From Nannocystis exedens (GTDB lineage Bacteria > Myxococcota_A > Polyangia > Nannocystales > Nannocystaceae): a stretch of 64,000 bases of DNA. The stretch is from the NCBI RefSeq assembly GCF_002343915.1, contig NZ_NETK01000001.1, forward strand, positions 9,758,001-9,822,000, read 5' to 3'. This document shows positions 50,586 through 60,106 of this stretch, piece after piece. Below the pieces are notes generated by a model, which saw only the letters and a list, made by a program, of their open reading frames with translations, made no database searches and was not told where the DNA came from. Position numbers and translations under genes: made by a program. Within the stretch, counting starts at the first letter, position 1. Every line of letters starts with the position of its first letter.

Positions 50586-51005
50586 ATGAGCGGAGATATC
50601 ATGGCATCCCTCACAGTCCCCCAAGCGTTCGATCAGTTGCTCCGCGGCCTCGAGCTGACGGAGCGGGAGCAGAGCGAGGCGACGCGGCAGTCGAACGCCC
50701 TGCGCGACAAACTCCGCGCGAGCCTTGCGATCTCGCACGACTTCCTGAGCGGGTGTACCGCCGGCGGACGGCAATCCGACCGCTCAAGGATATCGACCTG
50801 ATGCTGGTGCTCGACGAGGGGCAAGCACCGCTCGCTGCGCGCCGAGCCGCCGCAGAAGATGCTCGCGCTGGTGCATGACGAGCTGGCGCGGGCGTACCCG
50901 AACGCGGGCCCGCCGCGCCTGCAGGGGCGGTCGGTCAACATCGATTTTTGCGGCACCGATATCGGGTACGACGTTCTGGAGCACCTGCTGACGGAGGGCG
51001 TTTAG
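50586..51005 (+). pseudogene. Second CD-NTase, decayed N-terminal remnant
   Basis: Directly follows the first CD-NTase stop. Frame 1 gives VPQAFDQLLRGLELTEREQS and RASLAISHDFLSG; after a one-base loss, the next frame gives VYRRRTAIRPLKDIDLMLVL (the SGSYRRxTA...DxD region of the family, with the catalytic Ser codon hit by the shift); after a one-base gain, frame 1 returns with PPQKMLALVHDELARAYPNA and RSVNIDFCGTDIGYDV. It then stops at 51003, lacking the whole C-terminal half. It is inactive. It shows that the locus once held two cyclases. Confidence 0.75.
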
Positions 51006-51371
51006 ACCGACAGCGCTTCATGTGCTGGCGCTGCCTCCCTCACGGGAGGCGAGCTCACCCGCAGCGAGCGAGGGCGTATGCGAGCGTCCGCGAGTCAGCG
51101 CCCGGGGTAGACGCAAGCGTTTGGCGTCGTCGACCGGACTGTGATGCCGGGCGGCGTCGCGCCCGGTTGCCAGGACGTTGCCAGAACGGCGGGAATTTCC
51201 AGGAAGACGCGGGACGGGCAGAGACGGCGGACCCCCCGCCAAACGGCCGAATTCGCGGAGATCGAGGGCAACGGCGAATTGAGGGGCGTTTGAGCGGAAG
51301 GCACGCGCGTTGAAGGTGAAGACGTGGATCTTGCCTTTGTCCTGCGTGTTCATGGGAATTCCCGCTCGGGC
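51006..51371 (+). other. No gene seen
   Basis: Between the second CD-NTase remnant and the integrase. Frames on both strands give only low-complexity Arg/Ala/Ser peptides. The missing C-terminus of the cyclase is not recognisable here. It may include the attachment site of the integrated element that the adjacent integrase belongs to, but I see no repeat that would mark one. Confidence 0.4.
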
Positions 51372-52804
51372 CTACGTCGCCGGCTCGAGCGAGCCGACGG
51401 GCGAGGGGTCGAGTGCAGCCACGGCGAGCGCGGCCATTTCCACGTCCTGGATGTGGACGTAGTCGCGCATGGTCGTCTCCAGCCTGGAGTGACGCGCGAG
51501 TTTCTGCAACGCCAGCGGGGGCACGCCAGCCCGCGCGGCCAGCGTGAGCGCGGTGTGCCGGTGCATGTGCGGGCCCTTGGGCGCAACACCCGCCTGTCGC
51601 TGGATGGCCTGGACGCGAGTGCGAGCGTGGTCTCATTGCAGTGCGTCCAGCGACCGGCCCGGAACCGCGAGATGACGAAGCGACAACGCGATCCCGCCTC
51701 TGCGTGGAGCTCGCGCAGGGCCCGCATCAGGACCGGCGCCATCGGTACCGCCCCGATTTCGCCCTTGGGCGAATCTTGCAGCAGCCCTCGGTAGACATTG
51801 CGCTGGATCAGCACGGTCCCACGGTCCCAGTCGATATCTTCCCACATGAGGCCGGTGGCCTCGCCGATCCGGAGCGCCGCCTTGCTCAGCAGCGGAAGCA
51901 GGACGTGGGACTCTTTGGATCGCGCGAGCGCAGCCTGTAAGATGAGCTCGACCTGAGCCGGCGTATACACTTCCTTGGGCCGGCTCTTCACCTTCTCCCA
52001 GGACATGTGGGGGACCGCTTCCTTGGAGATCTTGCCCCACTCGGCAGCCATCCGCACCATGACCAGCACCTTGGCGCAGGTCAGGTTCCGGTATGCCGTA
52101 CCGTGCCCTTTCACCTTGAGCGCGCGTCTCAAGCGGGAGATCGCTGCGGCATCAACTTGATCCAACGGGCAATCTCCGAGCGTGGGCGCGATGTGCTGGT
52201 GCCAGGCGGCATGGTAAGCGTCCTGAGTGCCGGCCTTGAGGTTCGGTTCGACGTGCTCTTCGAGGAACGTCGGCCAAAACATGCGGAGCGTCATCGTTGG
52301 GGGCATTTGGTGGGGCAGGCTCCCGCGCGGGGTCCTGACTGACTTATCCTCCTTCTCCGCTGCCTGCGTGGACTGGCCGAGGTCCCTCAGGATCTCGTGA
52401 ACCTGGCGCATGCCCCATGCCCTCGCTGTGTCCGAGTCCATCCCGTCGGGCGCCAGGAGGCGTCGACGAATGGGTCGGTTGGGTGTGTGAGGGTGGGGGA
52501 GCATGATGTCCACGTGCAGCCGCTTGGGGTCCTTGAGGTAGGGGCGGATGGTGATTCTCACCTTGGGGTGTCCTTCTCCGCCGTCGCCCTCGATCTCCTG
52601 TTGCTGCACCCACTCAAGCACACTCGCGGCTCGGTAGGCAACCCGGCCCCCTGCCTTGAGGAAGGCGGGTCCACGCCCTGAACTCCGCCAGTTCGCCGGA
52701 GTCCGGGTGGAGATCCGCAAGACTTGCGCGGTCTCCGCAGGGGACATGAATGGCCTTAATCCAGAAGGCTCTGGCGAGACTTGCTGCTCTTCTCCTCTAC
52801 CCAT
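51372..52804 (-). pseudogene. Tyrosine recombinase with N-terminal excisionase-like domain, frameshifted
   Basis: From ATG 52804: an N-terminal MerR/Xis-like helix-turn-helix (MSPAETAQVLRISTRTPANW, AYRAASVLEWVQQQE), an SAM-like core-binding domain (MFWPTFLEEHVEPNLKAGTQ, DAYHAAWHQHIAPTLG) and the catalytic domain (LLSKAALRIGEATGLMWEDI with the first Arg). After NETTLA near 51625 the frame is lost. The next frame carries MHRHTALTLAARAGVPPLA, LQKLARHSRLETTMRDYVHI, which has the His-x-x-His/Tyr end of the active site. One indel therefore separates the catalytic halves. The gene probably belonged to an integrative element that brought in the defence genes. Confidence 0.75.
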
Positions 52805-53001
52805 CTTCCACCTCCTTGACGACAGTGCGGATGCATTGGATTGTTGATGATCCGGGGCATTCTCGCGAATGCTTATTTCCCAGAGGTGAAATCGTAGATT
52901 CGGCAATCGTAGTAGATGTCGAGCAAGTCATGGTCTTGAAGCCGACTCGGCTGGGCCATGTCCTGTCTTCACCACTTCCTACTCCCTCCATCACTCGAGG
53001 T

Positions 53002-53214
53002 TCATTTCTTCCGGATGCTCAGGCCAATGCCGATACCGCACAGCACCCCGAGCGCTCCCGAGACGGCGGCGCAGGCGAGGGCACGGTTCTGGTCGGCGAT
53101 GCCGAGCCGGTGCAGATCGGCGCGGGGCTGGCGGAGCTGGTCGGAGAGCGCTCTCGCCTCCGCCCGCGCGAGCTCAAGGGCCTGCTCGATGTTCGAAGTC
53201 GCCATGGCCTTCAC
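53002..53214 (-). CDS. Small membrane protein, 70 aa
   Basis: MKAMATSNIEQALELARAEA starts a charged helix of about 45 residues, followed by one hydrophobic, Gly-rich segment (ACAAVSGALGVLCGIGIGLS) and a basic end (IRKK), so a single-pass or tail-anchored membrane protein. The size and form are like small phage or defence accessory proteins, but nothing specific is recognisable. An in-frame second ATG four codons in (MATSNIEQ) may be the true start. Confidence 0.4.
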   Translation of the reverse strand: MKAMATSNIEQALELARAEARALSDQLRQPRADLHRLGIADQNRALACAAVSGALGVLCGIGIGLSIRKK

Positions 53215-53500
53215 ATCCGCCCCTTCGGCCGAGAGGCGGCCGCGAGCGCGAGACCCAGCGCGCCGGTGACGACCGGTTCTCCTCGAGGCCGATGGCGATC
53301 GGGCCCTTCGTGATGTCGGCGACGACGGTGATCAGGCACCTCGGGCAGCCGTTCATGTCGATGCACAGGTCCCCGCAGCCGTAGGCCCGCATCAACCGGG
53401 TGTGCATGCCGGCGTCGGGGTCGCCGATGACGACGAGTCGCCGCCCGAGCGCCACGGGGCTCGTTCTGCGGCGGCCTGGAAGGCGGCGGAGCGCTCGCGG
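53215..53500 (-). pseudogene. Gene fragment, SAM-methyltransferase-like
   Basis: A minus-strand frame carries LVVIGDPDAGMHTRLMRAYG, CGDLCIDMNGCPRCLITVVA and DITKGPIAIGLEENR, which has the look of an N-terminal Rossmann-type methyltransferase segment. There is no continuation and the surroundings are low-complexity. The family call is weak. Most likely debris left by insertion and deletion. Confidence 0.25.
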
Positions 53501-53619
53501 TGGCGGATGAGAGCCGCGGTGCACTGGCGCCGGTGGCTGGCTACAACTGGGCCTCGGGCGTACGGTGCGCGGCAGCGCGTCCCCCCAAGAGCCGATCGAG
53601 CTGTACGCGATCACGCCCC

Positions 53620-53800
53620 CACCATCACTGAGGAGGATCACACGCCGCTGCACCGCCAGGGAGGCATCTACGCCCGCGATGGCCTCGAGCTGTCGCGCTC
53701 GACGTTCTGTGGCTGGCACGAGCAGCTCGTTGACCTCGTCGAGCCGCTCGTGGACCGACGCGACCGGCGTCCTCGTGCCCGCCGAGGAGCATGGGGGCCC
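53620..53800 (+). pseudogene. IS66-family transposase fragment
   Basis: A plus-strand frame reads HRQGGIYARDGLELSRSTFC and GWHEQLVDLVEPLVDR, matching the conserved segment of IS66 TnpC before the DDE core. The catalytic residues are missing and frames shift afterwards. Remaining sequence up to 54026 is debris (a short frame FRFKRPDGGRHPATQATFN near 53840) with no gene. Confidence 0.55.
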
Positions 53801-54026
53801 CGCGGAGGAAGACCAAGACGGCCGACTTCCGCTTCAAGCGCCCTGATGGAGGTCGGCACCCGGCCACACAGGCGACGTTCAACTTCCTACGCTTCGCGAC
53901 GCTCGTTGCCGTCGCGGGCTGCCGGTGATTGACAGGTGAGCTCGCAGCGGGGTAGCAAGGCTTCATTTCTTGGGGCGAAGGCGGGGAGTCTGCTCGCACA
54001 GAGCCCGTGGGCCGAGGAGAGGTCGG

Positions 54027-57000
54027 ATGCGCTCGTTCCTGTTTCAGGACGGAAAGTCCAACAAGTTCTGGGAAATCGGCGTCGAGGGCGAGTCGACGAC
54101 AGTGCGCTTTGGGCGGGTCGGGACGGCCGGGCAGACGCAGGTCAAGTCGCACGGTTCCGGCGCGGCGGCCAAGAAAGCTGCCGAGGCGCTCATCGCCGAG
54201 AAGGTGAAAAAGGGGTACGCCGAGGTGGCCGCGCGCGCTGGCACGAAGGCGGCGCAGAAGCCGGCGAAGGCCGCTGCCACGAAGCCGGCGAAGAAGCCGG
54301 CGAAGGCCGCTGCCACGAAGCCGGCGAAGAAGCCGGCGAAGGCCGCTGCCACGAAGCCGAAGAAGCCGGCGAAGGCCGATGCCACGAAGGGGGCGAAGAA
54401 GCCGGCGCCGTCCGAGGCTGTTTCCTCGTTCGTGCCGCCCGACGAGCGGCTGGCGAAGCTCGACCGGAAGCAGCTCGCGGCGCGCCTGGCGGAGGAAGAG
54501 GACGAGTATGCCCAGCTGCGGCTCCTCGAGGCGGCGATCGAGCCCCTGCTCGCGGACGCCTCCGACGTGCGCGGCCTGGCGTATGCGCTGCTTTGGGAGC
54601 TGTGGGCCAACGGCTGGCTCGCTTCCAGGACGCTCGCGCCGGCGGTGAAGCGGTCGCTGCTCGCCAATCTCGCGGAGGGAGTCGAGGACGAGCAGCGGAC
54701 GCTGGCGGCGTGCGAGGTGCTTCACCTCTTCTCGTTGGTCGACGAGCCCGAGCTGCCGGCGGGGTATCGCGAGCTCGCCGACAAGGACTATCGCGGGCTC
54801 GCCGGCCGCACGCTGAAGGAGCAAGAGGCGGACGGCGAGCGGGACTCGACCGCGCTCGAGACGGCGTTCCCGGGGTGGCCGAAGCACCTCGACGAGATCG
54901 TGGTGCGGCTGGGTGCCGATGGCCTCGCAGCGCTGACGCGAGAGCCAGCGTTCGCGGCGCTCCCGGCATGGCAGAAAGACGGCGTCAACGCCGTGATGCG
55001 CCGGCGTGGCATTCGTACGATGGAGTTCTCGTGCAACATGGCCGCGCGCCTCGCGTTCGAGTTCCTTCACAACGGCTTCGGCGTGCAGCGCTCGACCGAC
55101 GGTTGGACGGGCCGTTACGTGACGATGACGGTCGACGGGGAGTGGCGCGACGACGTCCATCTGCCGGTGCATGACGGACGGTTCGGGCCCGAGCTCTTCC
55201 GCTACGTGGAGCTGTTCGCCGACCGCGAGAAGTGGGCGCAATCGTTGCTGTGGTTCGCGCTGTCTCCGCCCGCGGGCACGGGTGGGCCGGAGAGCTTCTC
55301 GAACCTCGTGCCGGCGCTGGACATCGCCTCGCCGGCGCAGCGACGAGCGCTGATGGGCCGCTATGCCGACAGCACCGACGATCTGCTGCGCTTCGCTACG
55401 GTTGACGAGCTGCTCGCGTGGGCGACGGGCGACGCCGAGGATGAAGACGACACGCTGCCCGAGCGCTGCGCGCTGCCGGCGCTGGTCGCCGCCGGGCGCC
55501 ACGAAAGGCCGCTGCCCGAGCCGATCGTCGCGCGCGTTCTGAAGAACAAGTGGTGGCGGCTCGACGGATACGGTCGACTGTCGCGCGACCCCGCGACCTG
55601 GGGCACGCCCGAGGGCCAGGGGCTGCGCGCGACGAAGCATTACATCGAGCTCTTGCGCCGTCTGCCGAGGGACCGCGCCAAGCGGGTGCTGCTCGCGCGC
55701 ATTCAGGGCGAGAGCGATTCGGCGCTGATCGCCGGGCTGTTCGACGACGAGGTGCTCCGGGCGGTGGTGGCCGCGCTGCGCGCCAAGCAGAAGCCCGACG
55801 CGATTCTCCTGCCCTACGGCATCGCGCTCGTCGGCGAGGCGGCGATCGAGCCGCTGCACTCGGCGTGGACGACGTTATCGCCGAAGGAGAAGGCGGCGGA
55901 GATGGAGATCCGCATGGCGCTGGTGTACGCGCTGGCACGCGCGAAGGAGTGGCCCGAGGCGCTGGACGCGGTCCTCCAGTTTCACGGCTGGGGCGATCAA
56001 TGGCGTGACCCGGTCCTCGGCGGGTACGGACACGCGGACGTGTTCTTCCGGCAGGAGGTGCAGCCGGCGCTGCACGAGGCGATCGGTAAGCTGCCGCCGG
56101 CGCGCCGAGAGGCGGTGCTCGCACGCGGGCTGGAGAGCGCAGCGCCGGCCAAGCTGCCGCCCTTCGTGCGCACGCTGCCGCTCGTCGCGTCGGTGCCGGC
56201 GCTGCACGAGAAAGCCGTGCGTAGCCTCATGGCCTGTGAGCACAGGCTCGACCTCGAAGAGTGCCGCCGCTACATCGACACGTTCATCGAGCGCACACCG
56301 CCCGCGGAGCGCGAGCGGATGCTCGTCCTCGCATTCTCGCTGCCCGGCAAGCGCAACCAGGAGCTGTGGTCTCAACTCGTCGACGAGGAGCGCTATGCCG
56401 AGTTGAGCAGCGGTGTTGGTGCGGCGCCCGCGGTCTCGACGAAGAAGGACGACGTGGACCGTCTCCTCGAGGTGGTCGCGGCCAGGCGCTGGCGCGGCAA
56501 GATGACGACCATCGCGGCGCTGCGCTCGAGCGAGCAGACCGACGACACCTACAACCAGCGCCACGGCGTGCCTCGCGGCGTCGACGAAGAGACGTGGCCC
56601 GTTTTTGCCGCGAAGGGCGAGCCGATGCAGCACCTCCTCACCCTCGATCTCGAGACGCTGCCGGGGCTGAAGCCGCTCTTTCCCCGCTGCCGCGCGGTGG
56701 CGCTGTTCGTCAGCAGCGCGATGCACCACGAGGCCTGGGAGCCGGACAACGACCACGTCGTCGTCGTGCGCCTCAGCGAGAAGGACCTGCAGAAGAAGCC
56801 GCTCGCGCGGCCGCTCGCGCGGCCCGTGGCGGACGCGCAGGGGTTCGAGGTGGTCACCGTGAAGGTCCCCGCGACGATCTTCGATGACGAGCTCGTCGAG
56901 CGCCTGGACGACGAGGAAGACGAGGAGGCGCAGGACCTCGGCGAGCTGCGGAAGGCCGTGTATGCGCTGCACGCCCGCGCGCTCGGCGAGCCCATCTGGC

Positions 57001-57125
57001 TGCAGTCGCCCGAGCCTGCCGGCCGCTTCGTGATGCAGCTCGACGAGGCGTTCCTCAGCATGAATCTCGGCGATGCCGGGGTGCTGTTCGTGTTCGAGAA
57101 GACCGCGTTCTTCCAGTGTCACTGA
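54027..57125 (+). CDS. WGR-domain protein, 1032 aa
   Basis: Starts at ATG 54027 with a GGTCGG-preceded site after GAGGAGAGG. Residues about 1-75 are a WGR domain (SNKFWEIGVEGESTTVRFGR, VGTAGQTQVKSHGSGAAAKK), a nucleic-acid-associated module of PARPs and bacterial stress proteins. A Lys/Pro/Ala tandem repeat follows (about 75-130), then some 850 residues of helical, HEAT-like sequence (EGVEDEQRTLAACEVLHLFS, ALPALVAAGRHERPLPEPIV), ending in a domain that recalls YwqG/DUF1963 (AVALFVSSAMHHEAWEPDND; SPEPAGRFVMQLDEAFLSMN; DAGVLFVFE). Cytoplasmic. The precise role is unknown; similar proteins occur singly in myxobacterial genomes, so a link to the defence genes is not implied. Confidence 0.8.
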   Translation: MRSFLFQDGKSNKFWEIGVEGESTTVRFGRVGTAGQTQVKSHGSGAAAKKAAEALIAEKVKKGYAEVAARAGTKAAQKPAKAAATKPAKKPAKAAATKPAKKPAKAAATKPKKPAKADATKGAKKPAPSEAVSSFVPPDERLAKLDRKQLAARLAEEEDEYAQLRLLEAAIEPLLADASDVRGLAYALLWELWANGWLASRTLAPAVKRSLLANLAEGVEDEQRTLAACEVLHLFSLVDEPELPAGYRELADKDYRGLAGRTLKEQEADGERDSTALETAFPGWPKHLDEIVVRLGADGLAALTREPAFAALPAWQKDGVNAVMRRRGIRTMEFSCNMAARLAFEFLHNGFGVQRSTDGWTGRYVTMTVDGEWRDDVHLPVHDGRFGPELFRYVELFADREKWAQSLLWFALSPPAGTGGPESFSNLVPALDIASPAQRRALMGRYADSTDDLLRFATVDELLAWATGDAEDEDDTLPERCALPALVAAGRHERPLPEPIVARVLKNKWWRLDGYGRLSRDPATWGTPEGQGLRATKHYIELLRRLPRDRAKRVLLARIQGESDSALIAGLFDDEVLRAVVAALRAKQKPDAILLPYGIALVGEAAIEPLHSAWTTLSPKEKAAEMEIRMALVYALARAKEWPEALDAVLQFHGWGDQWRDPVLGGYGHADVFFRQEVQPALHEAIGKLPPARREAVLARGLESAAPAKLPPFVRTLPLVASVPALHEKAVRSLMACEHRLDLEECRRYIDTFIERTPPAERERMLVLAFSLPGKRNQELWSQLVDEERYAELSSGVGAAPAVSTKKDDVDRLLEVVAARRWRGKMTTIAALRSSEQTDDTYNQRHGVPRGVDEETWPVFAAKGEPMQHLLTLDLETLPGLKPLFPRCRAVALFVSSAMHHEAWEPDNDHVVVVRLSEKDLQKKPLARPLARPVADAQGFEVVTVKVPATIFDDELVERLDDEEDEEAQDLGELRKAVYALHARALGEPIWLQSPEPAGRFVMQLDEAFLSMNLGDAGVLFVFEKTAFFQCH
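54250..54372 (+). repeat. Tandem 36-base coding repeat in the WGR protein
   Basis: About three copies of a 36-base unit encoding KPAKKPAKAAAT (gccggcgaagaagccggcg... aaggccgctgccacgaag), the last one shortened. It encodes a basic, flexible linker between the WGR domain and the helical body. Copy number is prone to slippage. Confidence 0.75.
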
Positions 57126-57156
57126 GGCGGTGAAGAGGCCGGTGCGAAGAGCGATG

Positions 57157-57552
57157 ACAAGGTAGACGGTCGCCGGGCTGACGGCGACCATGTCCTGGTC
57201 GAGCACCATGGAGGTGAGCCGTCGATAGCCCTCGAGTGGGTGCTTGTCGAAGAAATCGAGGATCGCCTGGCGCTCGGCGTCGAGGATCCAGTGATCGCGC
57301 GAGATCTTCCCGTTGTGCTCGTTGGCCTTGCCGTGCCGCTCGCGCCAGCGCGTCCGCTGCGACCGCTGGATCCCCCGCACGCCGCGAAGCGGGCCGGCGC
57401 CAGCTCGGTCTTCTCCGACCAGCCGGTGACGAAGTCGATCCCCCTCGTCCCACGTCTCATGGGGCACTCAGCGGCCGTTCAGAGCTCCCCAAGCCCTTCT
57501 TTTAGGTCGACCAGCGCCTCCGACAGCTCGGCGATCATTGCATCCTTCTTGA
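57157..57552 (-). pseudogene. IS3 remnant, second copy
   Basis: Minus-strand remains of the IS seen at 48344-49783: the end of orfA (KKDAMIAELSEALVDLKEG, 57480-57552) and the start of orfB (NGRW..PHET, EHNGKISRDHWILDAERQAI, LDFFDKHPLEGYRRLTSMVL, DQDMVAVSPATVYLV), broken by frameshifts and lacking the catalytic core. It ends about 30 bases from the stop of the WGR gene, so an earlier insertion-deletion reached close to that gene's 3' end. Confidence 0.8.
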
Positions 57553-57960
57553 CCGTAACTGTACGACGAACCGCGTCATGGTGCGCCAAGGAAAGCCTGG
57601 CAAAGGAGGAAGCAAGGAAGCAGAAACCTTTGAAAGTGACCCTGTGCGGGGGACCTTGACCCCGCCCGGCCGAGGCCGAGCTCTAGCCGGAACCGAGTGT
57701 TGCGCGAGACCCGGAAACGGAAACGCGAAGCGTACACAGCAAGCACATGGGCCGTGTATTGAGCCCCGAAAAGGTTGAGGTGGAGGAGGCCGACGCCCTC
57801 ACGACGGCGGAAGGCAGCACTCCCCGGGCTGAAGGCTCGGTTGTTCCCGGGAGCTCCTCCGGGGTCTTAGACCACGGCACGTGTGCAATGGGGTCACCCA
57901 GGAACTCGGGAGGTCCGGCTGTCCCCACAGACAGGTGGTACGGGCACGCGAGGGCAACCA
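57553..57960 (+). other. No gene seen
   Basis: A plus-strand frame from 57747 (MGRVLSPEKVEVEEADALTT) is open for about 70 residues but has no recognisable domain and shifts into transposase debris. Its flank has the look of mobile-element edges. I see no tRNA or structured RNA. Confidence 0.35.
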
Positions 57961-58237
57961 CAGCGCGAGCCGGCGTCGCCGGCGATGACCTCTCCAGCGT
58001 GCGGACGATCGCGCGGATCCTCGAGCGAGCTGGCGAGGTCGTTCCGCGTCGGCGCCCATCGCTTCGAAGCCGGCCAGGCGAGGCTCCCCAGACCAGAAGC
58101 CCGGCGATCTGTGGACGGTCGATTTCAAGGGCTGGTGGAACGCCAGCGATGGCGCCGGCTGCGAGCCCTTGACGGTGCATGTCGCTCCTGTGGAGCACGT
58201 CGAGTTCCGGCAGCGCGCCGGGCTCGCAGGCCCGTAA
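57961..58237 (+). pseudogene. IS481-type transposase remnant
   Basis: Pieces in two plus-strand frames: SSVRTIARILERAGEVVPRR (helix-turn-helix end) and LWTVDFKGWWNASDGAGCEP, LTVHVAPVEHVEFRQRAGLA (first Asp of an rve core with the KGWW phrase typical of IS481). The rest of the catalytic core is missing. Confidence 0.55.
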
Positions 58238-58316
58238 ACGCGCCGGCTCGGCGTCCATGCTTCGCGGCCTCAGGCAAGAGTCTCGTGGCCTCGCCCGCTC
58301 GGACCCGTGAGCCAGC

Positions 58317-60071
58317 TCAGTCGGTCGTGGCCGGGCCGCACGACGCCTGGTGGTGCAGCTCGCAGGCCTGTCGGCGCGCCGGCTCGACGTCCATGCCGAG
58401 CTTCGCGGCCTCCAGGCACAGCTCGGCGTGGCCGGCGGTGCATCCGGCCTCGGCGAGCCGGCGCTGCTCCGCGCGGGCCTCCGGCGCGTCGGCTTCGCCG
58501 GCTCGTTGCAGGGTGTACTGCGTCTGCACCAGCGCGACGCGGCAGCATTCCACCTGTCCCGAGAGGCATGCATCGGCCTGGGCGGAGAGGCCTCGCACCG
58601 CGCACTTCGCGAGCGGTCGACAACCTGCGACGCCCTGCGCGGCCAGGCCCGGCGGACAGGCCGCGCCCGCCGGCGCCGTACAGTGGCGGGCCCACAGGCA
58701 GCGGAATTCGGCGGCGCTGGCCCACGGCATGTCCGGGGCGCTGCGCAGGGTCATCGCCGCCGTCTTGCAGGCGTCGAGGTTGCCGCGGGCGAGCTGCAGG
58801 GCCAGGAGGCGGGCCTTCGAGCGGTAGTACTCGCGGCTGCCGGCGATCGCGGCGCCCGCCTCGGCGACCAGCCGCTCGCTCTCGGTAATGTAGGCGGCGT
58901 CGGTGAGGGCGGGCGAAGGAGCGAGGCAGAGGCTCGGGACCTGCGCCCGGATCCACGTCAACAAACCGGGGCCGGTCGGCTGCGCCGGGGCGGCGGGCTC
59001 GCGCAGCACAGCGGCGACCACGGCGGCGAGGCACAGGGCGCTCGCGCCCGCGGCGACGAGCCGCCAGCTACGCGGCGCGAGCATGCGCCCCAGCTCTTCG
59101 ATGATCGCGGCCATGTCGGGGAAGCGGCGGTCCGGCTCGCGCGCGAGGCCACGTGCGATCAGCGAGCGGAGCGGCCGGGGGAGCCGCCGCGGCAGCGGGG
59201 CCGGCTCCTGGTGCAGCACGGCGTCCATCAGGCCGTCGAGGGTCTCACCGGCGAACGGCCGGGCGCCGACGAGCGCCTCGTGCAAGGCGACGCAGAACGC
59301 GAATTGGTCGGTGCGCGCGTCGACGGGCCCGCCGCGGAACTGCTCGGGGGCCATGTACGCGGGCGTGCCGGCGGCCTCGCCGGCGAGCGAGCGCATGGTC
59401 GCGTCGAGGCGGCCGGCGTCGGCGAGCTCGCGCGCGCGAATGTCCATACCGTCGGGGCTGGCGATCCCGAAGTCGACGACGCGCACCCTGCCGTCATTGC
59501 CGACGAGCACGTTCTCCGGCTTGAAGTCGCAGTGGACCAGCCCGGCGGCGTGGGCGGCCTGCAGGCCGCGAGCCGCTTGCAGGAACCGCTCGAGCACCGC
59601 CCGCCACGCGTCGCGCGTCCGGGTGGCGCGGACTTGCTCGAGCCATTCGCGCAAGGTCGTGCCTTCGACGAATTCCATCGCCACGAAGAAACGACCCTCG
59701 TGATCGCCGGTGCCGAACACGGTGACGACATTCGGGTGGGCCAGGCGGGCCAGCGCCCGGGCTTCGCGGCGGATCCGCTCGACCGCGCCGGTGAGCTCGG
59801 GGTGCATCAGCTTGAGCGCGATGTCCCGCCCGAGCTCCGGATCGTGGGCGCGGTAGACGACCCCCATGCCGCCGGCGCCGAGCCGGCTGGCGAGGCGGTA
59901 CGGGCCGATGTGCAGCGGCGGCGTGGTCGCGCCGAACAGGGCGGCCTTGAGGCGCTGTGCGAGCAGTCGATCGGCCAGCTCGGTGTCGTGGTGAGCCAAC
60001 GCGGGCAGGATGCCGGGGGGGCGCGAGGCTGGCAAGCGCGAGGCGGGCTGCGTGGGCGAGTGCGACGACAT
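58317..60071 (-). CDS. Ser/Thr kinase, second copy, with Cys-rich extracytoplasmic region
   Basis: 584 residues from ATG 60071. Kinase domain about 57-320: YRLASRLGAGGMGVVYRAHD, Lys in IALKLMHPEL, DFG in VRVVDFGIASPD, YMAPEQFRGGPVDARTDQFA. The catalytic-loop Arg is replaced by Cys (LVHCDFKPENVLV instead of HRD), with Asp and Asn kept, so activity is probably retained but activation-loop control may differ. One membrane helix at about 335-357 (LVAAGASALCLAAVVAAVLR). The outer part of about 225 residues has many Cys (LWARHCTAPAGAACPPGLA, CRPLAKCAVRG, CTAGHAELCLEAAKLG) in Sel1-like helical pairs. Downstream of, and in line with, the sigma gene at 60107. Confidence 0.88.
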   Translation of the reverse strand: MSSHSPTQPASRLPASRPPGILPALAHHDTELADRLLAQRLKAALFGATTPPLHIGPYRLASRLGAGGMGVVYRAHDPELGRDIALKLMHPELTGAVERIRREARALARLAHPNVVTVFGTGDHEGRFFVAMEFVEGTTLREWLEQVRATRTRDAWRAVLERFLQAARGLQAAHAAGLVHCDFKPENVLVGNDGRVRVVDFGIASPDGMDIRARELADAGRLDATMRSLAGEAAGTPAYMAPEQFRGGPVDARTDQFAFCVALHEALVGARPFAGETLDGLMDAVLHQEPAPLPRRLPRPLRSLIARGLAREPDRRFPDMAAIIEELGRMLAPRSWRLVAAGASALCLAAVVAAVLREPAAPAQPTGPGLLTWIRAQVPSLCLAPSPALTDAAYITESERLVAEAGAAIAGSREYYRSKARLLALQLARGNLDACKTAAMTLRSAPDMPWASAAEFRCLWARHCTAPAGAACPPGLAAQGVAGCRPLAKCAVRGLSAQADACLSGQVECCRVALVQTQYTLQRAGEADAPEARAEQRRLAEAGCTAGHAELCLEAAKLGMDVEPARRQACELHHQASCGPATTD

Positions 60072-60106
60072 GGCGGAGCTGCACTGTCGTCCCCGAGCGG
60101 CTGCGG

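Noticed and set aside
41894..51005. Search for a PCaspase-like second caspase or a TPR-CHAT (Csx29) next to SAVED-CHAT
   Set aside because: No other frame here has a caspase His/Cys pair in the right context; the kinase-TPR protein has no CHAT motif.
57690..57960. Possible group II intron or retroelement edge upstream of the IS481 remnant
   Set aside because: The text only vaguely resembles such flanks. No reverse transcriptase motif or domain V-like hairpin is visible.
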